64,000 nt of DNA from Streptomyces diastatochromogenes (GTDB lineage Bacteria; Actinomycetota; Actinomycetes; Streptomycetales; Streptomycetaceae), in contig NZ_MCGQ01000015.1 in NCBI RefSeq assembly GCF_002242805.1, positions 1-64,000 on the forward strand, given 5' to 3'. Shown in pieces: positions 8,424-16,647 of this stretch. The notes under the pieces are model-generated. The model searched no databases and was not told the origin of the DNA. It saw only the letters and a list, made by a program, of their open reading frames with translations. Both the position numbers and the translations under genes were made by a program. Numbering within the stretch: the first letter of the stretch is position 1; each line of letters opens with the position of its first letter.

Positions 8424-9879
8424 CCCCGCGGGCGCGGTACGGGCGCTGCCGCAGGCCGCCGCCGCGCTCGTGCTGGTTCTGATGCTCCTGGTGATCGTCC
8501 GTCTGCCCTGGGCGGGCGATCTCGGTATGCACGCGGCGACCGTGCAGCGGCTGCGGCACAGCCTGTCGAACCCCGGGAACCCGCTGGTCGACGCCGACAC
8601 GCCGAGCCCGTACTACTCGCCCTGGATGCTGCTGCTGGGCTGCCTCGCCAGGATCACCAGCCTGTCGGTGTTCGACGTGCTGCGGATCGGCGCGGTCGTC
8701 GGGCTCGGGCTGCTGGTCACCGGGGTGTGGCGGTACGTCCGCACGCTCAGCGCGCACCGCGCGGCACCCGCCCTCGCGATCCTGAGCCTGGTCTTCCTCT
8801 GGGGCCCCCTCCTGTTCAACTGGAGCGGCTTCCTCGGCCTCAACTCGCTCGCGCTGACGGTGTCGTACCCGAGCGTGCTAGCCCTCGGCCTGTCCTTCCA
8901 CTTCTGGGCCTGGCTCACCCGGGCGCTGCGCGACGAGACCCGCTGGGGGGTGTGGCTGGGGCTCGGCCTGCTGTGGGGGCTGATCCTGCTGTGCCACCAG
9001 TTCACGGGTGTGGTGGCGTCACTGGGCGCGCTGGCGATGGTGATCGCGGCACGGCCGGGCAGGACGGTACTGCTGCGGCTCGGCGCCGCTCTGGCGCTCG
9101 GCGTGGTACTGCTGTGGCTCTGGCCGTACTACGACTTCTTCTCGCTCTTCTCCGCCGGCGCGGACCTGGAGGCGATCCACCGGCCGCTGTACGACGACCT
9201 GGCCGGGCGGTTCGGGCTGGTGCTGCTGGGGGTCGTGGCGCTGGGCCTGCGCTGGCGGCGGGACCGCTGGGATCCGCTGGTCCTCTTCTTCGTCCTCGGT
9301 GCGCTGGTGTTCGCCGCGGGCGGGCTGACCGGGCACTACTCGTGGGGCCGCGCCCTGCCGGCCGTACTGATCCCGGCCCAGCTGGCGGCCGCGCTGGAGG
9401 CCGTGTCGGCGGGGAAGCGGGCGGTCCGGGTCGGGTGGGCGTGTGTGCTCGGTGCCGCGCTGGCCGTGGGGGCGTGGGCGCAGGCGGGGACGCTCGGGTA
9501 TGTGGTCGGGCGGGATGCGCTGCCCGGGGCGGTCGCGGCGAAGTACCGGACGCCGTGGGTGGGGTATCAGTGGATCACGCCCTGGGTGAAGTACGGGGAC
9601 GTGGTCATGGCCCGTACGTTTCCGTCCCGGCAGATTCCCGCGTACGGGCCGTACACCGTGGCTCCCGGGTATCCCGATGTGTTTCTGCCGGATGCGGGTA
9701 GGCGGGATGCGGCGGTGACGCGGTACTTCGCGGCGGGTACGTCGGCCGAGGGGCGGCGGGCCATATTGCGGGAGTACGGGGTGCGGTGGGTCGTGGGCGG
9801 CAGGTCGTCCGCGGAGCCGTGGCTGCGGCAGGTGGCCACCGGGCCGGGTGAGCAGGTCCTGTACGAAGTGGACCGCTGA
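8404..9879 (+). CDS. polytopic membrane protein, GT-C glycosyltransferase-like
   Basis: A 491-residue integral membrane protein with roughly ten hydrophobic helices and a soluble C-terminal domain of about 110 residues. The first extracytoplasmic loop contains AGDLGMHAATVQRL, where Asp and His are placed as in GT-C enzymes that use polyprenyl-phosphate sugars. The C-terminal part (DAAVTRYFAAGTSAEGRR, then GVRWVVGG) resembles the lumenal region of GT39/GT83-like proteins. ATG 8404 overlaps the gtrA-like gene and is probably translationally coupled to it (GAGCAGG just upstream). The family is inferred from topology, not from a decisive catalytic motif. Confidence 0.7.
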   Translation: MRAAPPSPAGAVRALPQAAAALVLVLMLLVIVRLPWAGDLGMHAATVQRLRHSLSNPGNPLVDADTPSPYYSPWMLLLGCLARITSLSVFDVLRIGAVVGLGLLVTGVWRYVRTLSAHRAAPALAILSLVFLWGPLLFNWSGFLGLNSLALTVSYPSVLALGLSFHFWAWLTRALRDETRWGVWLGLGLLWGLILLCHQFTGVVASLGALAMVIAARPGRTVLLRLGAALALGVVLLWLWPYYDFFSLFSAGADLEAIHRPLYDDLAGRFGLVLLGVVALGLRWRRDRWDPLVLFFVLGALVFAAGGLTGHYSWGRALPAVLIPAQLAAALEAVSAGKRAVRVGWACVLGAALAVGAWAQAGTLGYVVGRDALPGAVAAKYRTPWVGYQWITPWVKYGDVVMARTFPSRQIPAYGPYTVAPGYPDVFLPDAGRRDAAVTRYFAAGTSAEGRRAILREYGVRWVVGGRSSAEPWLRQVATGPGEQVLYEVDR

Positions 9880-9892
9880 CCGGCGCTGCGGC

Positions 9893-9960
9893 GGGGCGGG
9901 GGTGGGTGTCGCTTGCCCGCGCTTGCGTGCCCCAAAGGGGCGCGGGGAACTGCGAGACCA
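9893..9960. repeat. Streptomyces-type intergenic repeat between convergent genes
   Basis: The gap between the GT-C gene and the convergent glycosyltransferase contains GGGGGTGGGTGTCGCTTGCC, a variant of the module at 1491 and 16601. It is followed by the hairpin GCCCC-AAA-GGGGC and GCGGGGAACTGCGAGACCA. That second part recurs in reverse orientation at 45368-45410. The hairpin may end transcription from both sides. Confidence 0.65.
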
Positions 9961-9995
9961 GCCCCCACGCACCCCGCAGTCGAAGATCGGCCCTG

Positions 9996-11660
9996 TTACC
10001 TCAGCACACTCGCCACCAGCCGCGCAGCGTTCCGTACCTTCGGGCGGGCCACCTTCCGCACCACGGGCCTGATCACCGTGGCCGTGACTCCCACCGGCTG
10101 CCAACGGATCTGGAGGCGGCCGGGGTTGCGGCCCTCCGGTTCGATGGTGACCTGGTGGGGGGTGGCGCCGGAGCGGTAGTCGATGCGGGCCGTGACGGCG
10201 GGGAAGTCCAGCGGTGCCAGGAGGAGGCCCGAGTGGGCCAGGCCCTGTTGTTCCAGGCGGAGCAGCGGGTGGCGTACTCCGTCGAAGCCCTGCACAGGCA
10301 GCGGTGCCGTCGACAGGTCCAGGCGGACGCGGCCCTCGAAGAGGCCCGGGCGGACCGGGTCCAGGCGGAACGGGACCGTCAGGCGGCGCCGGCCGGGGGC
10401 CAGCACCAGACTCGCGCGCTGCGGTCCCACCGGGAGCCGCAGGCCGGGGTCGTAGGTGCGGATCGCGAGGGTGACGCAGGCTCCGGGACCCGGGGTCAGT
10501 TCGGTGATCTCGTGGCGGAAGTGGGCGCTGGGGAAGGGGCGCGTGTCCAGCTCCAGGTCGGAGACGTCCAGTTCGCGGCGGGCCCGGTCGGCGGAGGGGA
10601 CGGTGTCGCCCCAGTAGGTGGTGCCGGAGTCGTCGGCGGTGACCTGCCGAGGTGCCACGCCGTTGCCCAGGCCGCGCGCCGCCAGCCGGACGTCGGACAG
10701 GCGGCCGTCGCGCAGGAGTTGGAGGATGATCCGTTCCGGGCGGGGCAGACGGGCGAAGGCGCCCTCGGCCAGCGTGTCCAGGTACGGGTTCATGATCTCG
10801 GCGAAGGACTCCAGCCACTCGGCGTCCCGGTAGGGCAGGTCGCCCGCGTACATCCGGAAGTCGTGCTTGAGGAACTTGAAGTCCTTGTCCTCCCGCAGCG
10901 CCGCGTGCCCGCTCTCCACCAGGAAGTCGTCGATCAGCCGCTGGACGTGGACCCGGTCGCGGACGTTCGTGACCTTGTGCCGCTGGTTGGAGATGGACGC
11001 CGAGGCCGCCGCCGCGAACGGGTCGATGTACCAGACGTACACCGGGTCCGGGATGATCGTGAACGCCTTCGCCAGGCAGTACGCCTGCGCCGAGAACAGC
11101 TGGTCCTCGTAGTGGATGCCCTCCGGGAAGCGGAGCTGGTGGCGGTCGAGGAACGCGCGGGCGTACATCTTGCTGGTGGAGAGGTGCTCGAAGAGCAGCC
11201 GGGGGTCGCCCTCGATGCCTTCCACCGTGCGGCGCTCGGCGACCAGGTGGGGCATCCAGGTCGTGCGGTGACCGTTGTCCACCCGGACCCGGCGGACCGC
11301 GCCCATCGTGAAGTCCACCGCGCGCTCCCGGTGCGCCGCCAGCAGCAACTCGACCGCGCGCGGCGGGAGTTCGTCGTCGCTGTCGAGGAACATCAGGTAC
11401 GGCGCCCGGGCGATCTCGATGGCCCGGTTGCGCGGGGCGCTGCAGCCGCCGCTGTTCTCCGGCAGGCGGAGGTAGCGGACGCGGTGGTCCTCGGCGGCCA
11501 ACCGCCGTGCCACCGCGGGCGTGTCGTCGGTCGAGTGGTCGTCGCTGATGACGATCTCGATGTTGGCGTGGGTCTGGGCGCGCAGCGATGCGACCGCCCT
11601 GGGGAGACGGGCCGCGTCGTTGTAGACGATGACCGTCACCGTGACGTCGGGGGTCGTCAT
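9996..11660 (-). CDS. family-2 glycosyltransferase with C-terminal extension
   Basis: A 554-residue cytoplasmic enzyme. The N-terminal GT-A domain (about residues 5-220) has VTVIVYNDAARL, the Asp pair in IVISDDHSTDD, SAPRNRAIEIA and the metal-binding FLDSDDELP. YEDQLFSAQAYCLA matches the later acceptor/base region of teichoic-acid-type GT2 enzymes. The remaining 300 residues include a beta-rich domain of unknown role that resembles the C-terminus of the GT2 at 18.7-20.3 kb. Its ATG overlaps the stop of the preceding TagF-like gene by four bases (ATGA), so the pair is translationally coupled. Role: sugar addition during surface glycopolymer synthesis; donor and acceptor unknown. Confidence 0.9.
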   Translation of the reverse strand: MTTPDVTVTVIVYNDAARLPRAVASLRAQTHANIEIVISDDHSTDDTPAVARRLAAEDHRVRYLRLPENSGGCSAPRNRAIEIARAPYLMFLDSDDELPPRAVELLLAAHRERAVDFTMGAVRRVRVDNGHRTTWMPHLVAERRTVEGIEGDPRLLFEHLSTSKMYARAFLDRHQLRFPEGIHYEDQLFSAQAYCLAKAFTIIPDPVYVWYIDPFAAAASASISNQRHKVTNVRDRVHVQRLIDDFLVESGHAALREDKDFKFLKHDFRMYAGDLPYRDAEWLESFAEIMNPYLDTLAEGAFARLPRPERIILQLLRDGRLSDVRLAARGLGNGVAPRQVTADDSGTTYWGDTVPSADRARRELDVSDLELDTRPFPSAHFRHEITELTPGPGACVTLAIRTYDPGLRLPVGPQRASLVLAPGRRRLTVPFRLDPVRPGLFEGRVRLDLSTAPLPVQGFDGVRHPLLRLEQQGLAHSGLLLAPLDFPAVTARIDYRSGATPHQVTIEPEGRNPGRLQIRWQPVGVTATVIRPVVRKVARPKVRNAARLVASVLR

Positions 11661-13870
11661 GCCGTGGCCTCCTCGGGGGTCGGGGCGGGGGTGCGTTCGT
11701 CGAGCGGGAGTACCGGGGGCAGCGCCTCCTCGGGTTCACCGAGGAAGACCCGCCGTACGACCCGTTCGGCGGCGCGTCCGTCGTCGTACTCGCAGAACCG
11801 GCGCCGGAACGCGGCCCGCGCCTTCGCCGCGCCCTCGTCGCGCCAGGCGCCGGAGAGGAAGATCTCCGCGAGTTCCTCCTGGGTGCGGGCGACCCGGCCG
11901 GGCGCCTCGGCCGTCAGGTCGAAGTAGACGCCCCGGGTGGTCCGGTACGTCTCCCAGTCGTCGGCGTAGACGACGATCGGGCGGTCCAGGTTGGCGTAGT
12001 CGAACATGATCGACGAGTAGTCCGTGACCAGCGCGTCGGCGGCCAGGCACAGCTCCTCCACGGGGTCGTAGGAGGAGACGTCGATGATCCGGCCGGAGCG
12101 GCGCAGGCCGGTCAGCGGGGAGGCGGCGCCGCCGTAGAAGTAGTGGGCGCGGACCAGGAGGACCGTGTCCTCGCCGAGCCGGTCGGCGAGCGCGGCGAGG
12201 TCGAGGCGGGGGGTGAAGCCGGCCTCGTAGTCGCGGTGGGTGGGGGCGTACAGGACGGCTGTCCTGCCGGGGGCGATGCCCAGGCGCGCGCGGGCGGCGC
12301 GGACGTCGGCGGCCGTGGCCGTGTAGAAGACGTCGTTGCGCGGATAGCCGTGGTCCAGGGAGGTGTAGCGGGCCGGGTAGGCGCGCTCCCACATGCGGGT
12401 GGAGTGGCTGTTGGCGCTGACGCTGTAGTCCCACTTGTCGATACGGGCCAGCAGCGCGGCGAAGTCCAGGCCCTTGGCGGCGGCCGGGTGTTCCATCTGG
12501 TCCAGGCCCATGCGCTTGAGCGGGGTGCCGTGGTGGGTCTGGAGGTGGATCGCCTCGGGGCGTTTGACCACCGCGTTGGGGAAGTTGACGTTGTTGACGA
12601 GGTACTTGGCGGTGGCCATGGTCTCCCAGTAGCGGCGGGTGCCGGGGATCACATGGTCCGTGCCGGGCGGCAGAAGAGCCGCGTTCTCCTTGTTCACCAC
12701 CCACACCCGGTGGATGTGCGGGGCGAGTTCGGCGAGCGTGGCGGCGATCGCGGCCGGGTTGCAGGAGACCCCGCGCTCCCAGTAGGCCGCGAACACGGCC
12801 AGGTTCGGGTCGACCGGGCGGCTGAGCGCCCTGCGGTACTGCTGATCGCGGAGCTTCGCGCCGACCTGGCGCTTACGGGTCCGTACGGCCTTCTTGGCGG
12901 CGCGGCGGCTGCGGTTGGCGGCCTGGAAGGCGCGGTACTTGGTGTACGCGCCCTCTTCGAGCAGGGCGTGCCGGACGCCCTCGATGCCGGCCGGGCGCTG
13001 GTGGCCCTCGGGGCGCCAGCGGACCGCGGCCAGGGAGGCCCGGCGGAAGAACTCGCGGGCCACCGCGTCGGGCAGGTTCTCGCCGGCGAAGGTGCGCACC
13101 AGGTCGCGGACCATCAGGTCGTACAGGACCGTACGGGCGGCACGGCGGTCCCTGGCGAGCGGGAGCAGGGACTCGTAGCGGTCGATGAGCGCGAAGCGGT
13201 CCTTGGGGGCGAGGGGCGGCTGGCTCTCGGGGCGCAGCACGCGGTTCTCGTACGCCGCCTGGTTCAGGCAGGCGACACGGCCGGCGTGCAGCAGGACCGC
13301 GTGGGCGGCGTACGGCTCGTCGTCGGTGGTGAGCCGCTCCTCGTGCGCCCGCCAGAACGCGGTGCGCAGGGCGCGGGTGCCGAGCAGCGGGGTGAGGCGC
13401 AGCAGCTCGGCCGCGTCGTCCAGGGCGAGGTCGGCGCGGCCGGCGCCGGCCAGGAGGCGGCCTTCGCGGGAGGGGGCGGCGGCGGTCTGCCAGGTGGTGG
13501 TGACGTGGTCGAGGAGAAGTACGTCAACGGGGGTGCCAGTAGCGCCGGTGTCGTCCAGTTCGGCGGTCCGCTCGGCGATCAGCCGGGGCGCGCCGGCGGG
13601 CAGACCGTCCTTGGAGTGCACGAAGTGCAGCCAGCGGCCGGAGGCGCGCGCGGCGCCCGCCGCCCGGGCCGCCGCGTCACCGGTGCCCTCCGGCAGGGGC
13701 ACCACGACCGTCTCGGGAGCGTGGCCCTCGGCCGTCTCCCGCGCCCAGTCGCCGACCGCGGCGACGATCACCTCGGCGTCCGGGAGCGGGCGGGCCTCCA
13801 ACGAGTCCAGCAGCTCGGTCAGATGCCCCTGGGCATTAGGCCCGTAGACGATGACGCTGAGTTGGGGCAT
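11657..13870 (-). CDS. GT2-like/CDP-glycerol glycerophosphotransferase fusion (TagF-like copy D)
   Basis: A 737-residue two-domain protein. The C-terminal half (about residues 350-710) is a glycerophosphotransferase domain (TagB/TagF) with QTHHGTPLKRMG, YAPTHRDYEAG, VRAHYFY and VTDYSSIMFDYANLDRPIV. These enzymes move glycerol- or ribitol-phosphate from a CDP donor to wall teichoic acid chains. The N-terminal half has a GT-A fold (QLSVIVYGPNAQGHL) but is degenerate: the VDDCSPD motif of its paralogues reads AVGDWARE, and FLDSDD reads HSKDGLP, so this half is unlikely to be active. Start ATG 13870 has AAGGAG upstream. It is coupled to the next GT2 gene and lies 102 bases after the ABC exporter ATPase. 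Confidence 0.9.
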   Translation of the reverse strand: MPQLSVIVYGPNAQGHLTELLDSLEARPLPDAEVIVAAVGDWARETAEGHAPETVVVPLPEGTGDAAARAAGAARASGRWLHFVHSKDGLPAGAPRLIAERTAELDDTGATGTPVDVLLLDHVTTTWQTAAAPSREGRLLAGAGRADLALDDAAELLRLTPLLGTRALRTAFWRAHEERLTTDDEPYAAHAVLLHAGRVACLNQAAYENRVLRPESQPPLAPKDRFALIDRYESLLPLARDRRAARTVLYDLMVRDLVRTFAGENLPDAVAREFFRRASLAAVRWRPEGHQRPAGIEGVRHALLEEGAYTKYRAFQAANRSRRAAKKAVRTRKRQVGAKLRDQQYRRALSRPVDPNLAVFAAYWERGVSCNPAAIAATLAELAPHIHRVWVVNKENAALLPPGTDHVIPGTRRYWETMATAKYLVNNVNFPNAVVKRPEAIHLQTHHGTPLKRMGLDQMEHPAAAKGLDFAALLARIDKWDYSVSANSHSTRMWERAYPARYTSLDHGYPRNDVFYTATAADVRAARARLGIAPGRTAVLYAPTHRDYEAGFTPRLDLAALADRLGEDTVLLVRAHYFYGGAASPLTGLRRSGRIIDVSSYDPVEELCLAADALVTDYSSIMFDYANLDRPIVVYADDWETYRTTRGVYFDLTAEAPGRVARTQEELAEIFLSGAWRDEGAAKARAAFRRRFCEYDDGRAAERVVRRVFLGEPEEALPPVLPLDERTPAPTPEEATA

Positions 13871-13906
13871 CGCAGGGGACTCCTTGGGCTCGTCGTCTCA
13901 GGGGGC

Positions 13907-13944
13907 ACCTTTCATAACATACTGTCACTAGAGGGATGAAAGGT
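13907..13944. promoter_or_regulatory. inverted repeat in AT-rich promoter region of the copy D gene
   Basis: A perfect 9-bp inverted repeat, ACCTTTCAT (13907-13915) and ATGAAAGGT (13936-13944), centres about 22 bp apart, sits in an unusually AT-rich island between the exporter ATPase and the TagF-like gene. A possible -10 TATGTT (minus strand, 13921-13916) lies next to the left arm. It is a candidate operator; the regulator is unknown. Confidence 0.45.
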
Positions 13945-13972
13945 ATAACCACGCCTGAGGTAAGAGCAGGGC

Positions 13973-14848
13973 TCACGAAGGAAGAGGGACTTTGGGAGTC
14001 CCGGGTTTCGGTGCCGCCTTCTTAGGGGCCGGCTTCTGCTGTGCCTTGCCGGTCTTGTCGCTCTTGTCGCCGGTGAAGGCCTCGTACTCCTGCATGACGT
14101 CCTCCGTCGGCCCGTCCATGCGCAGCTCGCCGCGCTCCAGCCACAGGACCCGCTCGCAGGTGTCACGGATCGACTTGTTGTTGTGGCTGACCAGGAAGAC
14201 CGTTCCCGCGTGCTCGCGCAGCTCGCGGATCCGCTCCTCGGAGCGCTTCTGGAAGGAGCGGTCGCCGGTGGCCAGGGCCTCGTCGATCAGCAGGACGTCG
14301 TGGTCCTTGGCGGCGGCGATGGAGAAGCGCAGGCGGGCGGCCATGCCGGAGGAGTACGTCCGCATGGGCAGCGTGATGAAGTCGCCCTTCTCGTTGATCC
14401 CGGAGAAGTCGACGATGTCCTGGTAGCGGTCCTTGACCTGCTCACGGGACATGCCCATGGCGAGCCCGCCGAGGTAGACGTTGCGTTCGCCGGTGAGGTC
14501 GTTCATCAGGGCCGCGTTGACGCCCAGCAGGGAGGGCTGGCCGTGGGTGTAGATGTGTCCGTTCTCCACCGGGAGGAGCCCGGCGACGGCCTTGAGCAGC
14601 GTGGACTTGCCGGAGCCGTTCGTGCCGATCAGTCCGATCGCCTCGCCCTTGTAGGCGACGAACGACACCTTCTTCACCGCGTGCACCCGGCGTACGCCGG
14701 CCGCCTGCTCGGCCTGCTTGCGGCGCAGGATGCGGTTGAGGGCGGCGGTGGCGGTGCCGCGGCCCGCGCCGGTGCCGTTGACCCGGTAGACGATGTCGAC
14801 GCCGTCGGCGACGACGGTGGGGATGTTCTCTGCGGTCTGCTCAGCCAC
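13973..14848 (-). CDS. ABC exporter ATPase for surface glycopolymer (TagH/Wzt-like)
   Basis: A 291-residue nucleotide-binding subunit. Walker A is GTNGSGKST (residues 74-82), the signature is TYSSGMAARL, and Walker B is VLLIDEALATGD followed by the SHNNKSI His loop. The spacing and the ALATGD form are typical of teichoic acid/O-antigen exporters (TagH, Wzt). It lacks the long extracellular tail of Bacillus TagH and ends in a Lys/Pro/Ala-rich stretch of about 30 residues. The GTG start (14848) overlaps the permease stop by eight bases, so the two subunits are coupled. It powers export of the polymer made by the neighbouring TagF-like enzymes. Confidence 0.92.
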   Translation of the reverse strand: MAEQTAENIPTVVADGVDIVYRVNGTGAGRGTATAALNRILRRKQAEQAAGVRRVHAVKKVSFVAYKGEAIGLIGTNGSGKSTLLKAVAGLLPVENGHIYTHGQPSLLGVNAALMNDLTGERNVYLGGLAMGMSREQVKDRYQDIVDFSGINEKGDFITLPMRTYSSGMAARLRFSIAAAKDHDVLLIDEALATGDRSFQKRSEERIRELREHAGTVFLVSHNNKSIRDTCERVLWLERGELRMDGPTEDVMQEYEAFTGDKSDKTGKAQQKPAPKKAAPKPGTPKVPLPS

Positions 14849-15827
14849 GGCCGTACGTCTCCTCAGCCTTCCAGAAATAGATGAAGCCGCCGATGCCCGC
14901 CAGCAGCGCCCAGCCGGTGGCCGCCGCCCACACGTGCGGGGGCAGCTGCTTGCCGTGGAAGCTGTGGATCAGCGCGTACCGCATGAGGTCGATGTAGACG
15001 GCGGCCGGGTTGGTCTCCAGCATGACCGTGACGATGTGCGGCAGGTTGTCCTTCTTGGTGAGCTTGCTGATGCTCCACATCACGCCGGACACGTACATCC
15101 AGGTGCGCAGCACGAACGGCATCAGCTGGGCGATGTCCGGGGTCTTGGCGCCCCACCGGGCCATGATCATCGACACGCCCGCGTTGAAGACGGACTGCAG
15201 GATCAGTGCGGGGATCGCGAGCAGCCAGCGGGGCGTGATCGGGATGCCGAAGGACAGGATGATCACGACCAGCGCGGTCATCGAGAACAGCAGCTGCTGG
15301 AGCTGCTGGAGGCAGAAGGAGATCGGCAGCGAGGCGCGGGGGAAGTGCAGGGCGCGGACCAGACCGAGGTTGCCCGAGATCGCGCGGGTCCCCGCCATGA
15401 TCGAGCTCTGCGTGAACGTCCAGATGAACACGCCCGTGACCAGGAAGGGGATGTAGTCCGGCACGCCCTTGCTGGTGCCCAGGAGCACGCCGAAGATGAA
15501 GTAGTAGACCGCCGCGTTCAGCAGCGGGTTCATGACCTGCCAGATCTGGCCGAGCTTCGCCTGGCTGTACTGGGCGGTGAGCTTGGCGGTGGCGAAGGCG
15601 GTGATGAAGTGGCGCCGGGCCCACAGCTGGCGGACGTACTCCGGCAGGGTCGGGCGGGCGCCGCTGACCGTGAGGCCGTGCCGGGCGGCCAGCGCCGTGA
15701 GGTCGTCGTCGGCCGGGACCTGGGTGGGGGGCGGTGTGTGGAGGACCTGGCTCACATCCGCTGCTTTCGCTCGGGGGAGGGGGGTGCGTCCGGCTGCCGC
15801 CGGGCCTGCGCGGTCCTCGTCCGCCAT
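14841..15827 (-). CDS. ABC exporter permease for surface glycopolymer (TagG/Wzm-like)
   Basis: A 328-residue ABC-2 type permease with an N-terminal cytoplasmic region of about 90 residues and six hydrophobic segments. KLGQIWQVMNPLLNAAVYYF is the family signature before helix 1, and WRLLAxPA-like spacing follows later. It forms the membrane channel with the overlapping ATPase. ATG 15827 was chosen because AAGGAA lies 8 bases upstream; a GTG at 15854 has no ribosome site. Divergent to a TetR regulator, with repeated sites between them, so repression by that protein is likely. It is the first gene of the exporter-TagF-GT2 run. Confidence 0.9.
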   Translation of the reverse strand: MADEDRAGPAAAGRTPLPRAKAADVSQVLHTPPPTQVPADDDLTALAARHGLTVSGARPTLPEYVRQLWARRHFITAFATAKLTAQYSQAKLGQIWQVMNPLLNAAVYYFIFGVLLGTSKGVPDYIPFLVTGVFIWTFTQSSIMAGTRAISGNLGLVRALHFPRASLPISFCLQQLQQLLFSMTALVVIILSFGIPITPRWLLAIPALILQSVFNAGVSMIMARWGAKTPDIAQLMPFVLRTWMYVSGVMWSISKLTKKDNLPHIVTVMLETNPAAVYIDLMRYALIHSFHGKQLPPHVWAAATGWALLAGIGGFIYFWKAEETYGRG

Positions 15828-15875
15828 CCGGCGTTTCCTTACGCTTCTCTTCACGTTCTCTTACGTCGGGACGGG

Positions 15876-15940
15876 ACCGTATCGTCGCAACGTGAGCGTA
15901 GAACCATCGACCGTCGGAACGCAACCGTTTCGTCGTAACG
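15876..15940. promoter_or_regulatory. paired direct-repeat operator between exporter and tetR
   Basis: Two 17-base direct repeats, ACCGTATCGTCGCAACG (15876-15892) and ACCGTTTCGTCGTAACG (15924-15940), agree at 15 of 17 positions and start 48 bp apart. The second is a near-palindrome, CGTT-n-CG-n-CG-n-AACG. It ends three bases before the tetR -10 box TATGCT (15944-15949), and the first covers the probable exporter promoter. One TetR protein could thus repress both divergent genes. Confidence 0.6.
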
Positions 15941-15943
15941 CCC

Positions 15944-15949
15944 TATGCT
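15944..15949 (+). promoter_or_regulatory. -10 box of leaderless tetR
   Basis: TATGCT is followed by seven bases and then ATG 15957, so transcription should start at or next to the start codon. No ribosome site is present, consistent with a leaderless mRNA. Confidence 0.5.
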
Positions 15950-15956
15950 GTTCGGT

Positions 15957-16583
15957 ATGACGACGAACGCCGACGAGGCCCCGAAGCGCGTGCGCCGCCG
16001 GGCCCCCGCCGGGGCTGCCGTGCTCCGGGAGGACGTGACCGAGGCCATCCGCGCGGCCGTCTTCGAGGAACTGGCGGCCGTCGGCTATGCCCGTATGTCC
16101 ATCGAGGGCATCGCACGGCGGGCGGGCGTCGGCAAGACGGCGGTCTACCGCCGCTGGCGCTCCAAGCTCCACCTGGTGCTGGACGTGGTGTCGGCGATGG
16201 CGGTACTGGGCCTGCCGGTCCCCGACACGGGCTCCCTGGAGGGGGACCTGCGGCTGTTGTACGAGGTGACGTCCCGCGCCCTGCGCCACCCCGTCGCCTC
16301 CCAGATCATCCCCGACCTCCAGGCGGAGGCGGCCCGCAATCCCGACATCGCGGAGGCCATGCAGAAGGCGCTGCGGGACGGTCAGGAGGGGGTCGCCAGC
16401 AAGATCGTGGCGGCGGCGGAGGCGCGGGGCGAGGTGCGGGCCGGGATCGATCCCGACCTGGCCCTGGACCTGATCTCCGGCCCGCTGTACTGGCGCGCGG
16501 TGGTGATCCGCTCCCCGAAGCTGCCGAAGGGGTACCTGGAGAATCTGGCCCGGGCTACGGCGGGGGCGCTCAAGGCGTTGTGA
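15957..16583 (+). CDS. TetR/AcrR family transcriptional regulator
   Basis: A 208-residue repressor. The N-terminal helix-turn-helix covers IRAAVFEELAAVGYARMSIEGIA and GVGKTAVYRRWRSK (about residues 25-70). The C-terminal ligand/dimer domain is of the TetR_C type with the common RNPDIAEAMQKAL and LISGPLYWRAV segments. The start is ATG 15957, which appears leaderless. It is divergent to the glycopolymer exporter, and the repeats at 15876-15940 suggest that it controls itself and that exporter. The inducer is unknown. Confidence 0.9.
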   Translation: MTTNADEAPKRVRRRAPAGAAVLREDVTEAIRAAVFEELAAVGYARMSIEGIARRAGVGKTAVYRRWRSKLHLVLDVVSAMAVLGLPVPDTGSLEGDLRLLYEVTSRALRHPVASQIIPDLQAEAARNPDIAEAMQKALRDGQEGVASKIVAAAEARGEVRAGIDPDLALDLISGPLYWRAVVIRSPKLPKGYLENLARATAGALKAL

Positions 16584-16600
16584 CCTTGCCCGGCGCCTGT

Positions 16601-16647
16601 GGCCGGCCGGGGGTGGGGTCGCTTGCCCGCGCTGGCGGGGTGCCGCT
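16601..16647. repeat. copy of the 1491-type interspersed repeat
   Basis: A near-identical copy of the module at 1491-1535 lies between tetR and the convergent ADP-ribosylglycohydrolase gene. Its last two bases form part of that gene's stop codon (16646-16648), so the end of the protein was probably set by the repeat. Confidence 0.7.
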
